DNA of 59,979 nucleotides from Pelargonium cotyledonis (taxonomy: Eukaryota > Streptophyta > Magnoliopsida > Geraniales > Geraniaceae). Of the stretch, positions 42,721 through 54,780 are shown in pieces (the stretch's first letter is position 1; each line of letters starts with the position of its first letter). Position numbers and translations under genes: made by a program. The DNA is taken from NCBI GenBank assembly GCA_036897625.1, contig JAYMTA010000039.1, positions 1 through 59,979 of the forward strand, in the 5' to 3' direction. The notes under the pieces are model-generated. The model saw nothing but the letters and a program-made list of their open reading frames with translations, was not told the DNA's origin and did not search any database.

Positions 42721-45700
42721 TTGTAAACAGCTAAAGATTAATAAATCATATGAAAAGATAGAGATGATGGTATGTTTGGTTTGCTTTGGAAAAAGGTTGG
42801 GGTAGAAAGGGCCAAGTTTTCTTTTTAGCAAATTTTTTCCTAGATATCAGAAAAAAGTGGAAGCTCCATTTCGGGATTTTAAATAAGAATCAAGAATGGC
42901 GCTTATTATGCTAGACTCAGTAACAGAAAGAATGAAATAAAGAAATCAAAGATAATTTGAATAATATTAGCTTTGAATATTTGGCATTCTGAAATCAAAT
43001 GTTGGGAAATAAAAATATCCTGATTAGTTGGGAAAGCTTTTCAATCATACAGTTAGAAGAAGCATTTTTTATACTTCTCTTATTTTTTCTATTGCTCACT
43101 TTGTAAATGCTGATGTTGCAGAGTAGTGTGATTGAAGCTTTTTGAGCTGGCATTTTCGATTTCTGATGCAACCATTCGCAAGCAGGTACGTAATCTAATT
43201 ACCTGCTAATGTTATATAATCATCTACATGAAAAATATGTCACCCATTCAGGCCTATATTACATGAAACTACCAAAACTATCAGGTTGGTTATCTGTAGC
43301 AACATGAATCTTGAATACGTCCTTGTTTTGCATCCAATTCTTGGAACATCCTACTTTATCAGAACAAGGAACATTAAGACAGATCACATTCCCCGCCCGC
43401 GCTATGAGATTCATAATGAAAATCATAATGGCCTAACCATCGCAGTTGTGTAGATTAGAATTTGCAACTTGAATCTTGTTTCCTAATTTCTTGTTTTCCT
43501 TCATGTGCAAGTATATATATGAATGTCCTAAATATAAGGAAACAGTAGGGTCCCTGAGGGAAGAAAAATGAAATCATGGGTTTAGTTAATTTGGTCAAAA
43601 GAGAGACTTATCTGAGAAGTCATGACCTAACAAGAGGACTGAGTGGTGGTGCTTATCTGGAATCCAATCTTATTAGCAATCTTTTTATCTTGAGAGTGAC
43701 AGGGTTGAGGTGGAAATGAATGGGCAGTGGACCATTGTCATGTAAAGATGGCTACTGGTAATGGGTCACCTCTTCTTTTTTTTCCCCAAATTGCATCACT
43801 TCAAGCCAATGGAAATGGAGTAAAGAGAATCTAGGGCTGGCTGTGGAGATTGGAAAACATGTGCACATTTGCTGTGCTGACAAAGCCATTTTTCAATGTT
43901 TGTGATGAAAAGGAAAAGAAAATCACCACATCACTCCATGCCCTACATGTCAGTCTAGAATTTTATATATTTATGAGATATTGTGAAGTTGGTATCATTG
44001 GGTGGCAAAAAGTGCTGCACATATGACATCAATTTGTCTCTGGTTTTTCATCAAAAAAAAATTTGTCTCTGGTTAGTGTTTGTGCTTGCAATGGAAAGAT
44101 TACAGTTGCTGGCTAAATTAGTGAAAACTTGAAAACTGAATGAAACTTTAGTTTTTGAACCACCTCAAATCTTTTCTATCTACGGTGGTTCAGCTCTTTT
44201 TTTACTTTTATTATTTTCTATTTAACAAATTTGATCTAATTTGTCTTGTTCTTCTTATGATTTCATTATCACTAATGACTTCTTCTATGCAATCTACTTG
44301 TAGACGTTTCGTTGTCATCTCCGCTTTCACTTTAACAAATTCGATCTAATTTGTCTTGTTCTTCTTATGATTTCATTATCACTAATGACTTCTCCTATAA
44401 AATTTACTTGTAGACGTTTCGTTATCATCTTCGCTTTCACTTTAACAAATTCGATCTAATTTGTCTTGTTCTTCTTATGATTTCATTATCACTAATGACT
44501 TCTTCTATAAAATCTACTTGTAGACGTTTCGTTATCATCTTCGCTTTCACTTTATGTTAATATGTTTACAGTGGGTAGATTTTAAAATAGTATTTTAGGA
44601 GTTACGTTAGTTCTATAGTTTGTTTCTGCTCGTTTGGTGGAGGTTGAGGCATGTCTTCTATTGTTGAAGTTTTTTTTTGTCTTCCATTGTTGAAAGTTGT
44701 TTTTTTCATTACGAGTAAGTGAATTTTGTTTGGAACCATTGCGCGTCATATTCTCTTGAAGAGAACAATGGATGATCATTTTTTTCTACTATTGCAGTCA
44801 AGATTTTAACATAACTCTACGACAGTTGGTAGTTCTTATGAACATTCGAACTCTTCAAATTAGATTACTCATTTTAGAGACATTCAGTTCCACGGCTGAT
44901 TTGTTTCTAATAAAATATGTTATCCGTCATTGATATTAATGAAATTAATGTTTCTTTCGAAAAATGTATGTATATGATGCTATAAAGTGTGTGTCCATCC
45001 TAGTCATAAGTCATGAACTTATTGTTTCTCCAAAGTAACAGGAAGTGCAGCCACATGAAATTACTACCTTTTCAAGCATCATCTTCAGCAATCAACTGAC
45101 TCAGATCTTTTTCTACTTGCAGTGCCATAGCAGGACTTTAAGGACTCTTCACGTGTAAACGATGATCCAATATCAATTCAAAATTGTGTAACGTTTCAAC
45201 TTTGATGCTTTCACACATGGTCTAATTTGCATCCGGAATCGACTCTTGCATCTCATAGAGAGCTGTCAATTTGAACTTGAAACTGCGATCCTCATCCAAC
45301 TCAAATTAGTCGGTCGGTAAAATAGTAAAATCAGTATATTTTATGTCCATCCCCAAAACATAAAATTCAACCCAACTCTACTCTGATCAAATCTATTCAA
45401 CCCAAATGCTCTATAGATGCGGGTTAGGGTTAGAGTTGTACTAACCGACCCTAAATTTTGCGGTCCCTAATCTAAATTTTAGGGCTGTATCACGAATTAT
45501 ATTCAAATGCATACAAAAAAATTGGGATAGTAAAATTTGTATTTCTTTGTGCCAAAATAAAAGTAATTTAATTATTGATTGTAACTATATAATTATAATT
45601 TCTTTTTTTTATAACTTTAGACCATCCTAAATAATTTTTCGTCCATTTTATTTATTAATTTTGACGAAAATTTTTGAATATGCCATTTTCGTCATTCTTG

Positions 45701-46380
45701 TCACTTATTTTATATAAAAAAAACTACCTTATACTTGTCATAATTTGCAATGGACGGCCTTAAAATTGACATTTAAAAAAAATATATATGTGTCAAAATT
45801 AGCTGAGGAATGAATGGACTATCCTAAAGCTGACAATTTGGATTTGACTTTGTAGGCATCTGCAATCCATTCGACCTAAAATTGATTCAACAAATTTTCA
45901 AATCAAACTATAGTTGTGCAGTAAAAATACAAATTAGATCATACAAGATATGACATATCAATTACTTTATTGATAAGTTGATCAAATTACAACACGACGT
46001 TTGTACAATAAATTTTATAAACAGAGCATTTTGTGTCAAAAATTAATAAAAGATGGTGTATCATATATGTCAAATAAGTTGTCACGTCATTTACATCAAA
46101 TTATATACAAAATCGGAGATATTTAACACCTTCCTAATTTTATTTGGTCATTGAAATACAATCCGCCTTGAAATTCGAATACCAAAAAAGACAATTTCGT
46201 AAATTAGTTATTTTTTTTTCCTCTTTCCCTTTCTGGAAATAAAAACAAGCGGTTAAATTAAAGAGCTCCGATCAACTTGTTAACAAAGACCAATTCAGTA
46301 AATAAATGCATTACAGTTCAGCATCCCATTAAATTTTTAGGCATAAAAAAAAATAGCTGAGCTCTCGAGTCTCGACAAGA
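42721..46380. other. Gene-poor intergenic region
   Basis: About 3.7 kb without any exon I can support. It contains the 3 x 110 bp tandem repeat (44221-44550) and a spacer at about 45280-45480 rich in phrases such as ATTCAACCCAA and GGGTTAGGGTTAG that resembles degraded dispersed repeat DNA. AT-rich sequence continues up to the EPL promoter. A splice-like CAAGCAG|GTACGTAA near 43185 may belong to an unrecognised transcript. Confidence 0.45.
44221..44550. repeat. Tandem repeat, three exact-length 110-bp units
   Basis: Units start at 44221, 44331 and 44441, each beginning TTTAACAAAT(T/C)(T/C)GATCTAA and ending CGCTTTCAC. Internal words TTGTCTTGTTCTTCTTATGA and GTAGACGTTTCGTT are conserved in all three. 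Units 2 and 3 are nearly identical and unit 1 is more diverged, so amplification occurred in at least two steps. There is no coding function and no known satellite match from memory. Confidence 0.92.
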
Positions 46381-47064
46381 CAGAGAGAAACAGAGACGCC
46401 AATTGCGCCGGTCAAACCCTAGCTTGTTCGCTCCACCAAACAACCACCGTGCAACGTCACCGTTTCCGGCAACACCACCACCGACGGAGCAGACGGACGA
46501 CGGCTCAAGAAGTAATTAGCTGCGAGGTTCGAATCTCTCTCCGAACAAGAGACCAGAAAGTAAACAGTTCATCGAAGGTTGAGACGTTTTTCATGACAAA
46601 ACTATGTATATTTAACAATATGTATTTGCATATATGTATATGGTTGGTTTGAGATTGAATACAGTTTTCAAGACATTCATGAAGCATGTTGGTATATTAA
46701 TTTCACAACTAAACTGCACTTTATTTGAATTGTTGAACATACTTTTGCTCCAACTACTACTAGTAGTGTAGTGTTGATTTCATAGTTTGATTTTGCTTAA
46801 TTTTGGATTCTCACATTTTGTGAATTAGTTAGTTAGTTAGAAATGCTCATTGCTTCACAAATCGCATCGTATGGCCTATTATGTATTAACTGCTTGTTAA
46901 ATGAAAATTCTTGGACTCGAGAACAATTCACTCTCATTATAATTCTACTAACTATGATTCTGCAAATTGTTCAATTGCACTCTAGTTCGGTAAGGGGGAC
47001 TTGACTTAGCTTGATCCACTTCTTCCCTCCCGCTTCGTGTGCCTGCAGGTGGACATGAGCTGAC
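46381..47064 (+). promoter_or_regulatory. EPL leader exon, leader intron and minimal uORF
   Basis: The leader exon is probably near 46380-46560 (purine-rich, then CACCACCACC-rich). A leader intron ends at GCCTGCAG| (47048). Immediately before the main start, ATG AGC TGA (47055-47063) is a two-codon uORF whose stop lies one base before the ATG of the main frame at 47065. The leader intron start is not certain. Confidence 0.5.
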
Positions 47065-50000
47065 ATGAGTCGGTTGTCAATCAGACCGCGTCCTCTTGAC
47101 ATTCATAAGAAGCTCCCAATTCTCAAGTCTGTTAAGGACTTTGAAGATGACGATACCCCAACGTCTACTCGTAACTCTCAGATACTTCGACTTGTGGATG
47201 ACATAGAGGTATCATTATTCATGTGTATTGTTCGCACGTTACATCTTCTTCTTTAATTTCACCCTTTCAAATTGCAATGTGTTAGAAGTTCAAGTGTGTT
47301 TTCTTTCATTAACTTCTGTTTTAACTACAGTGTACTCGCTGTAGTCTAGAACCAACTTTATTTACTTTAATTCCATTCCTTACTATGCTGCCATATGAAG
47401 GGTCACATTTTTTTCCCCTTATCTAAAGGGCAAAGGCAACTATATCATCCAAAGTGTTCATTACTAGTGATGATTTTCTGGTCTTCTTATTAATCTGTTA
47501 TCCAGTGCCTCTGTTTTGATAGGACCTTCTTAGGCAATTCTTTTGTTTCAAGATTACATTTTTATGAACAAAGATAGATCATTTTTGTTTGAACGAAATG
47601 TCATTTATGTTTTTTTTAGGTACATCCAATCCCTAGCAAGAAATTTATCCCTGAAATACCTACTCCAGAGTTTGTCTATGTGGATACATATGAAAGAGAC
47701 TATTCCCGCACTTTCGCTCAGCCAACTTCTTATTTACGTGGAAGAGGAGGTTTGTAAAATATATACATTCTTTATTGAGTGTTGGGAATGAATCATAATT
47801 TTTTTCTTCATTCATATCTGTGTTAGTATTAGTCCAGTTAGGGATGGACCTGGAATTTTTTGTTGTGGGGGCAAATTGCAAGAGTATTTTCTTTAACAAA
47901 CTACTGGGGGGAAAGTCAAAATCCTTGTGGGGGCAAGAATTCAAATTATATCTAATCACGGGGACAATACAAGAATTTTAGAGGATAAATATAAAATACA
48001 AGGTATATTTAAAAAACTTTTTTTTTTTTTTTTTTGTGTGTTGGGTGGGTTGGGGGGGGGGGGGGGGTGGGGGGCTGCTACCACGGCACACTTACTGCAT
48101 CTGTGTATGAGTTCACTGAAACTTGGCAACCCTTTTGCAGCTCGTTCTGAGCTAGGAGATTTCGTTGAGTATGACCTCGACAATGAGGATGAGGACTGGC
48201 TTCAAGAGTTCAACAAAGAAAGGAAGATTATTCCACCCGAAAAGTAATTATATCAAAAATCACTTTTTGTCACCTTACCTTAGTTTTCTTTTGCTTTGTT
48301 TGATATGATAGAATACCAGTTCTAGTCGGCTATCTTCATCACCATCACTTGAAGAAACTGAGTATTTTATGCCATTAATTTTATAATAATGCTAGCTAGA
48401 ATTATTACTCTCTTTTTTCCCTATTTACTGTGATAGAAAATGTCTAGAGTGTAATCAGGAAACAATAAGTTCAGGAGGCTCCCTGCAGTCCTGTACCCCC
48501 ACAAAATATATGGAAATTGCACCTCTGCTGCAAGTATATCTGTGGATACAATGGAACTAAGCAAGCTCGCTAAAAAGATCTGTTGTCTACTTGATTATGT
48601 GCAGAAGTTTAATACTTATCTTTACCAGACTTGGTCACATTTCAGCTGCTCATCACTTAAACAGTCAATTCAGTTACTTTTTGTAGCCTCCTTAAGGGCA
48701 GCAGAAAGTGCACCACTTTCTGCATTTCTTTCTAGGTCTGATGATTGCAATTTGGAAAGGAGGTAGGTGTACCCCAACCCATGACCACCCACCCCTGGTT
48801 GAGGCAGGTTTCATTGCTTGGTCTTGGTTCATGCCAGGAGACTTAACCAGTTCCTTGCACTTGCTAATTTTTTTAATAATTATCTTTACGATTCTAACAA
48901 CTCCCCACCATTTCCTCGGTGGATAGCTTTGACCCTGTGAATTTCCTTGTCAATCCAGGTTTGAGAGTCATCTGTTTAAGTTGGAGGTATTGGATCATAA
49001 GGCGCGGGAAAGAGCTGGAGTCATAACACCTACTCTTGGTTCCCCTATCCCTGTACTTTTGCAAATTGATGCTGCTATTGAGGTGAAAACTTTACTTAAA
49101 TTGGGCAAGTAGTTATGTTCTGTTGTTTTGACACTAGATGTGGTTGATTATAACTATCTGTGACCATTAGTTACAATTCTCATTGGTTCATTGGTGTTCA
49201 TTAAGTTGGTCCTAGTTTGTAAGTTTTGATATTATCAAAGAGAGAAAAATATATAGTAGTTCTTACTCTATTGCTTCTAACTGGTATTTAGAGGATGTTT
49301 GGTGACACTTCTCAAAAGCAAGAAGTTGCCATTCTGTTTGCTAGTTGTTGAGAAAGTAAGAAGTTTAAAACAGAGAAGACCAGAGATAAGACAATTTGAG
49401 AAAGTGGGGATAGATTTGGAAAAAGAAAATTTCTCTTACTTCTCCTTCTACCATTTGATAGAATTAAGTCGTTCTTACTTTTGTCATCATTACAAAAGCA
49501 ACAAAAAGTGTGTGACAAACAAACAAAATTGCTCTCAACTTCACATGTATTATGGTGAAATGGAATAAAACTATTGGTTAAGCTTTGTCAATAACTCCTC
49601 CTCAGTAATGTCACCAAACAAACTCTTAATTTTCTTAAGAGTTTTTATATGTGTTTCTGTTTTCTTTCCAATAATTGTGCTGTAAAAAGAATCTGAACTC
49701 ATATAGTAGAGGAAGAGGAAAAATATGTAATGACACTGACCATTGACTATAGGATGTAATGACAATATGACATTAACCAGTTGATTCTAAATCTTACCAT
49801 GTAATTTGGTTGAAGAAATGTAAAATGACTTAAGGTACACATTGATGTTGAATTGAATTATCAATTACAGAACTTTAAAACACAGTCTGGTTTTTCTGTT
49901 TTCTCCCTCTAAGCTATGTGTTATTGGGCTAACCACACTAAGGATTTTACGTAAAGGATCCGAAGGAAAGTCATATTCTTTGTTTTATTTATAACTCTAT

Positions 50001-53000
50001 GCAATTTGATATTTGTTGTGTTTAGCATTGATCAGTCGAAGATCAATTATTCTACATATATTCTAAATTCCCTTTTTTAATTTTATTTTATAGGCTTTGC
50101 AAGCTCCGTCCAGTAGATATGCAGTCTGCCAGTCTGTCTATAATTACTGGAAACAAAAGGTATGCTTTTAATACCATGCTGTCATTGTAGGGACAATGAT
50201 ATTGGCTTCCTCTGCTCTCATCCTTCTATCTTTTTACGTAGCACGGTGTTCTTGTGTGGGTTTGAGGAATAACATATTCCGGGATTGAATGACTGAATAT
50301 TTTTGAGGGACTGCTAAGAGCTAACTAAATTTAAATATAGTTATACAGACAGATTGTTCATGATATTATAATCAGTGAGGATACCCCATATGCTACCTGC
50401 TTTATATGTCTACAGTTGTCAAATGCATTAGCATATGCCGAAGTCCGTGTAGAGAGGCATGTGGCATGTGAGCCAAATTTAGAAACCAAATATATGAATT
50501 CTGTTGGATTGTTCATCTTAAATTAGGATTTGGCTTCTAAGATGCATGTGTGCTTAATGTAGGGTGTGGCAGACACTTAAGGGATAAAATTTTGACTTGA
50601 TCACACAAGGACATGATTGAATATACACTAGTTCATTGTCTATAATATAGACTATATACTCTGTTATGTAACTTATGTTGGCTAGTTAAGTTGATTTCTA
50701 ATGTTTTCGTATGGGTTCAACTTTAGTACTCCAGAAAAATAAGTGCGGCGATATTAAACTCTTCCTACATAGGTTTGATAGATTGCCCTTGTTGTAGTAT
50801 TCGAGGGAATCCACTAATGAATCTCTTGTTTCAATCAGGTAATGTGCTGGTTATTTATATAATAACATGATGGTTTATGCATGCTTTCCATTTTTTTTTT
50901 CTCTTTTGGCCAGCGCGAACGGTGGCAGAAGCCTATTTTGCGACGTTTACAGGTCAGTACCATTTCTTGGTCACAAGTAAAATTTATTTACTATGTTTTT
51001 TGGGGGGTATACTCATACTTGTATTGCTTATGCATGGGTCTTTCGCATGTGATCTCATTAGAGTTACAGGGTATCTGCTGTTCTCTTATTAGTTACGCTT
51101 AACTGAATAACATGTTATGAATAAATGGATCTAATCCTGTGTTGCACATCCCCTACGAAACACATATTAGTTGTTTCAATGCACTACATTTTGGTTGATT
51201 TTTCTCTCTTTCTTTGTTTCTTTTTATTTCCTGAGAAGATTGCATTGGGTGGGTAGGTGTTGTTGAACATGTAAGTTGATTTTCATGCCTCTGATGTGTA
51301 TATGAGCATACAAATTGATCTTCCCTTGTATGAACTGCATATGATGATTTTTTTTTTCTTCTTCTGAGTACAATTCATGGATAAACTAATTATGGCCATT
51401 GACTGCATTGCTTCCTCTTTTGCAGCCTCCTCCACCAGTTAATGACACTAACCCATACAATGTCTTTAGGCCAAGGGAGAAAGCCCATAGACTCCATGCA
51501 AGAAGAGTAAGTACTGCCATGGTGATTTATATTATATAACTTATAAACCTTAAAGTAAATCAAGCTAGTAGGTATCTTGAGCCCATGATGATCTCTTCTA
51601 CAGATGCAAAGGAGGGAAAACAATGTGCAGTCATTTGACAAGCTTCGGCAGGTAAGGACCTCTAATTTTTCAATTCATTTTCAAAACATGTGATGAAACT
51701 ATATAGAGGTCATAGTTCATTGTGCCCATTTACAGGTCATATCATAAGCTTCAAGCTTGCATATTCTTATGGTTCCAATACTTTAATTTTCTTTTATTTG
51801 TTTCATAAGGCTATTAGAAAAATTGACCTCTAATTTTGTTGGTGTTGTAACTCCTGTAAGCATCTTTTATCTCTTTCCTGCATCCTCAGTGGTTCTTTGG
51901 GCTCTCTTTGTTTTGCTGTGCTTTAATAGCCTTTTTTTCCTTTTCAATTCCTTCTGGTCAATGTAATTTGGTGCTTTCTATTTAAAAAAATAATATAAAT
52001 ATATTTTTTGCACCTGGATGCGGGTAATGCCAATTATTTATTGTCTTTGGGAAGAAGTGTGCACTTTGTTCCGTCAAAAGTTTTATTTCTTGGTGATCTA
52101 TGCTTGTTAAACTTAAAATATTTTCTTTTGGATTTGACTGTTCTCAGGTCAGGCGTAACCTAGACCAAGCCAAGACCCTACTGGAAGCTTTGATTAAGGT
52201 ATTTATTCTAATCAAAATTACAAAGAAGTGGTGTTGTATATATACATCAATGGTGTTCCTTTTTCTCTTGAAATATGAATGACCTCAGCATGTCTTTGTG
52301 CAGAGAGAAGAGAAAAAGAGAGAAGTCATGGAGAGTGAAGTTAGCCTTCAGAGGATCCAAGTGAAATACAAGGTATTTGTAGTGTGATGTAGCATCATCT
52401 TGAAAACAATGAATAGCTATTAGATAGTAAAAATATTGCAAATTATGGCTTCTTGTTACTAATTGTAAAATAGTTATTTTCTAACAAAGGAGTTGGAAAT
52501 TATGATAAAAAGGACATGGTTAGTTTAGAGTGGTGATTTGAACAAATATGTATGCATGGATTGGACATTCCCATATGTAGAATTATTTGATTTCAAATCT
52601 GATATTGATGGCAAATTACTTCTCATGGGCTTTCAGCACGAAACTCAGCTCCTTGAAGATAGCTTGGCCCTCCCTGGGTTTCCGCCCAGCTCTTACAAGT
52701 TTGGTTCTAATGAGGATGATTTCATGGACTTAGATGACATTACAAACAGCCGTCCACGTGTCCAACACGCTCCAATGCAAAATCCAACTTTCATGGACTC
52801 CAATATGGCTATGGTTTCTTCAGGAAGCATGAAGCAGGAGTTAAAACGGCGGCACGTTTCACATGGATGGCTCCATAAAGTGGTTTGCACATTTGTTTTG
52901 TTTTTTTTTAATCTTACTCCATCTGTCCCAATTCAAAAGTGGGAGATGTGGGAAAATGATACCAAGATCGGCATTTGAAAACTTCAGCCGGTAAATAGGC

Positions 53001-53523
53001 AAATATGACAGTTGAGTTAGCTAGGGCTGCCTATATTCTGTATTTGGTATTCTTCTTCCATTTCTCTCATCTTAATTAAAACAGGAAAAGAGTAATGGCT
53101 GTTTATTTTGTAGCCCCGAGTTGATAGAAAATCAACTCTATTATGAAATATGCTCAACACCCATTTCTAATTACAGAAAGAGCAATTGCTATTTATTTTG
53201 TAGCCCTGAATTGATAGGAAACGTGTATTGGGCCTTGGCTAACACATTTCTTTGCTGTGGGATCAATGCAGGTTCCTCTCGAGCCTGTTTTATTGTTCAC
53301 AAAACCCCTGATTCCCGAGAAGTTAGCTGCAGCAGGAATAACACCGATGGCCAATTCTTCAGCAAAAATCGGTGTGTCGACCCAACCATTTAAATTTCAT
53401 GGAAGAATGGGTCGAGGAGGGCGAATAGTTTTTGATAGATGGAATCCACTTTCACGTACTACAATAGACATTGGCAATTCTATGTACATGCCACCAAAAC
53501 CACGGCCTTCGACGTGTAATTGA
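47065..53523 (+). CDS. Enhancer-of-Polycomb-like protein (NuA4-type chromatin component)
   Basis: Twelve exons: 47065-47208, 47620-47749, 48141-48243, 48959-49082, 50094-50159, 50914-50952, 51426-51506, 51604-51651, 52148-52198, 52304-52372, 52637-52882, 53272-53523. They total 1353 nt (450 aa). The N-terminus (MSRLSIRPRPLDIHKKLPI, IPEIPTPEFVYVDTYERDY, then FVEYDLDNEDEDWLQEFN) is the EPcA domain that in yeast Epl1 links the Esa1 acetyltransferase to NuA4. Next come YAVCQSVYNYWKQKRERWQKP and PYNVFRPREKAHRLHARR, a basic helical part (VRRNLDQAKTLLEALIKREEKKREVMES), and a C-terminal region with EPVLLFTKPL and a Gly/Arg-rich RMGRGGRIVFDRW. The length agrees with the two Arabidopsis EPL proteins. 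The nuclear histone-acetyltransferase role is inferred from the family. The gene is rich in intronic insertions, but its frame is intact. Confidence 0.93.
47840..48075. repeat. Dispersed-repeat relic ending in T- and G-runs, EPL intron 2
   Basis: AGGGATGGACCTGGAATTTT, GTGGGGGCAAATTGCAAG and a second GTGGGGGCAAGAATTCAAAT resemble a common plant dispersed repeat. They are followed by a T run (about 48019-48035) and then GGGTGGGTT, a 16-G run (48052-48067), T and six more G. The boundaries of the original element are unclear. The exon 3 acceptor lies about 65 nt downstream. Confidence 0.5.
49291..49625. mobile_element. PIF/Harbinger-like MITE in EPL intron 4
   Basis: A 335-bp element with ends GAGGATGTTTGGTGACAC and ATGTCACCAAACAAACTC as inverted repeats, flanked by TTA at 49288-49290 and 49626-49628. 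No transposase. It explains about a third of this 1-kb intron. Confidence 0.75.
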
Positions 53524-54780
53524 TTAGTTAATCGTGTCCAGTCTTGTAGTTGCGACTTAGTAGTCCATTTGTTTAGGACCTGGTGGAAGATGTATGAGCA
53601 TCCCACGTTGGTGTTTGTATTTGTATTTGTATTGATTAATGATTAGGGTTACTTGTAATAATCTATCAAGCATGTTTCGTATATTTAAATGTGTTGGATT
53701 GTGTCTTGAAGTCAAAATTTTAAAATGCCATTGGACAATATACACTTGTGTCAACCCGCTTATAAATTGTTTGTGTAACTCAACTCGTTTAGTAGCTCAA
53801 CTGTGTTTGGATTGGAGGTACCAATTTCGGTTTGGGATTCGTTAACCTTAGCTTGAATCCAAACCAAAGGGGCTTCGGGTTTGTGCGGGTTTTGTGCTGT
53901 GGATTTCAGTAATGGCCTAAGATGGGATGAAGCATGCAGATTTGCCCGATCCAAATCGGAAATTAGTCTGATAAAGTTGGGTCGGTGATTCAAGTCAGAA
54001 TTGCCAACTCTAACTTCAAATTAGTATTTTTATCTCAAAATGAGAATCATCTTTTATGCTTGTAAAGCTAGTTATGCGTAAATAATCAATAATTAACATT
54101 GGTTCAACACATGCACATAAGAGTAATGGAGAAATGTAAAATGATAACGATAACTTCTCTTTACTTATTCTCGTATAAAAAGTTCAGATACATTCATTTT
54201 GAAACGGGTGGACTACTAAACTTTCATTGCGGACTCAAATCGCCCCACCTGGTACCTGTTAATTGTTATGCATCATTCTCCAGGCTAGTCTGTCTGATAA
54301 ATAAACCACAAAATAGGATCAAAACTCTGGCCCTCCAAAAAGCCATCCAGACCCCAAAAAACCAAGACTGATGGACAGCAAAATCTGTGCTCAAATAGGC
54401 ATCTAAAAATAGCCAATAAAACAAAGGTACTTGATAACTATTTCCATACAAATTTTTGTTCAGAATAATCTAGACCTAAAGGCTAAGAAACTAGTAATAG
54501 TTATTACTGAAAGATACAAGTACCAGAGATGCTACCACATCTTCTTTGCTTTCCTATACAAACATCATGATTGTAATTCTCTGCATCTGTCTTATTTAAG
54601 ATCCAATATGAGAACAAACAAATGACGGTGACAACATTAAACAACTTTTGCTTGCAAATAAGCAAGATCTTATTCAGCTCGCGCCATCAACCGAATCTCT
54701 TTACCCAAACAATTTAAGAGAGGCCGGGGTACACGCTACATAGTCCTCTGTCCTTTGTACATCCTGCAACTAGTATAATA
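53524..54780. other. Convergent 3' UTRs and spacer (EPL + / SRM1 -)
   Basis: This is the downstream flank shared by two convergent genes. A TTTGTATTTGTATTTGTATT short repeat (about 53615-53634) lies in the EPL 3' flank, and the minus-strand MYB 3' UTR probably spans about 54400-54780. No further exon seen. Confidence 0.45.

Noticed and set aside
44221..44550. CRISPR-like array
   Set aside because: Units are contiguous 110-bp repeats without spacers, in a plant nuclear context.
45420..45440. GGGTTAGGGTTAG as an interstitial telomere repeat
   Set aside because: Only two units, and the plant telomere unit is TTTAGGG; this is within a common GGGTTAGGGTT-rich dispersed-repeat context.
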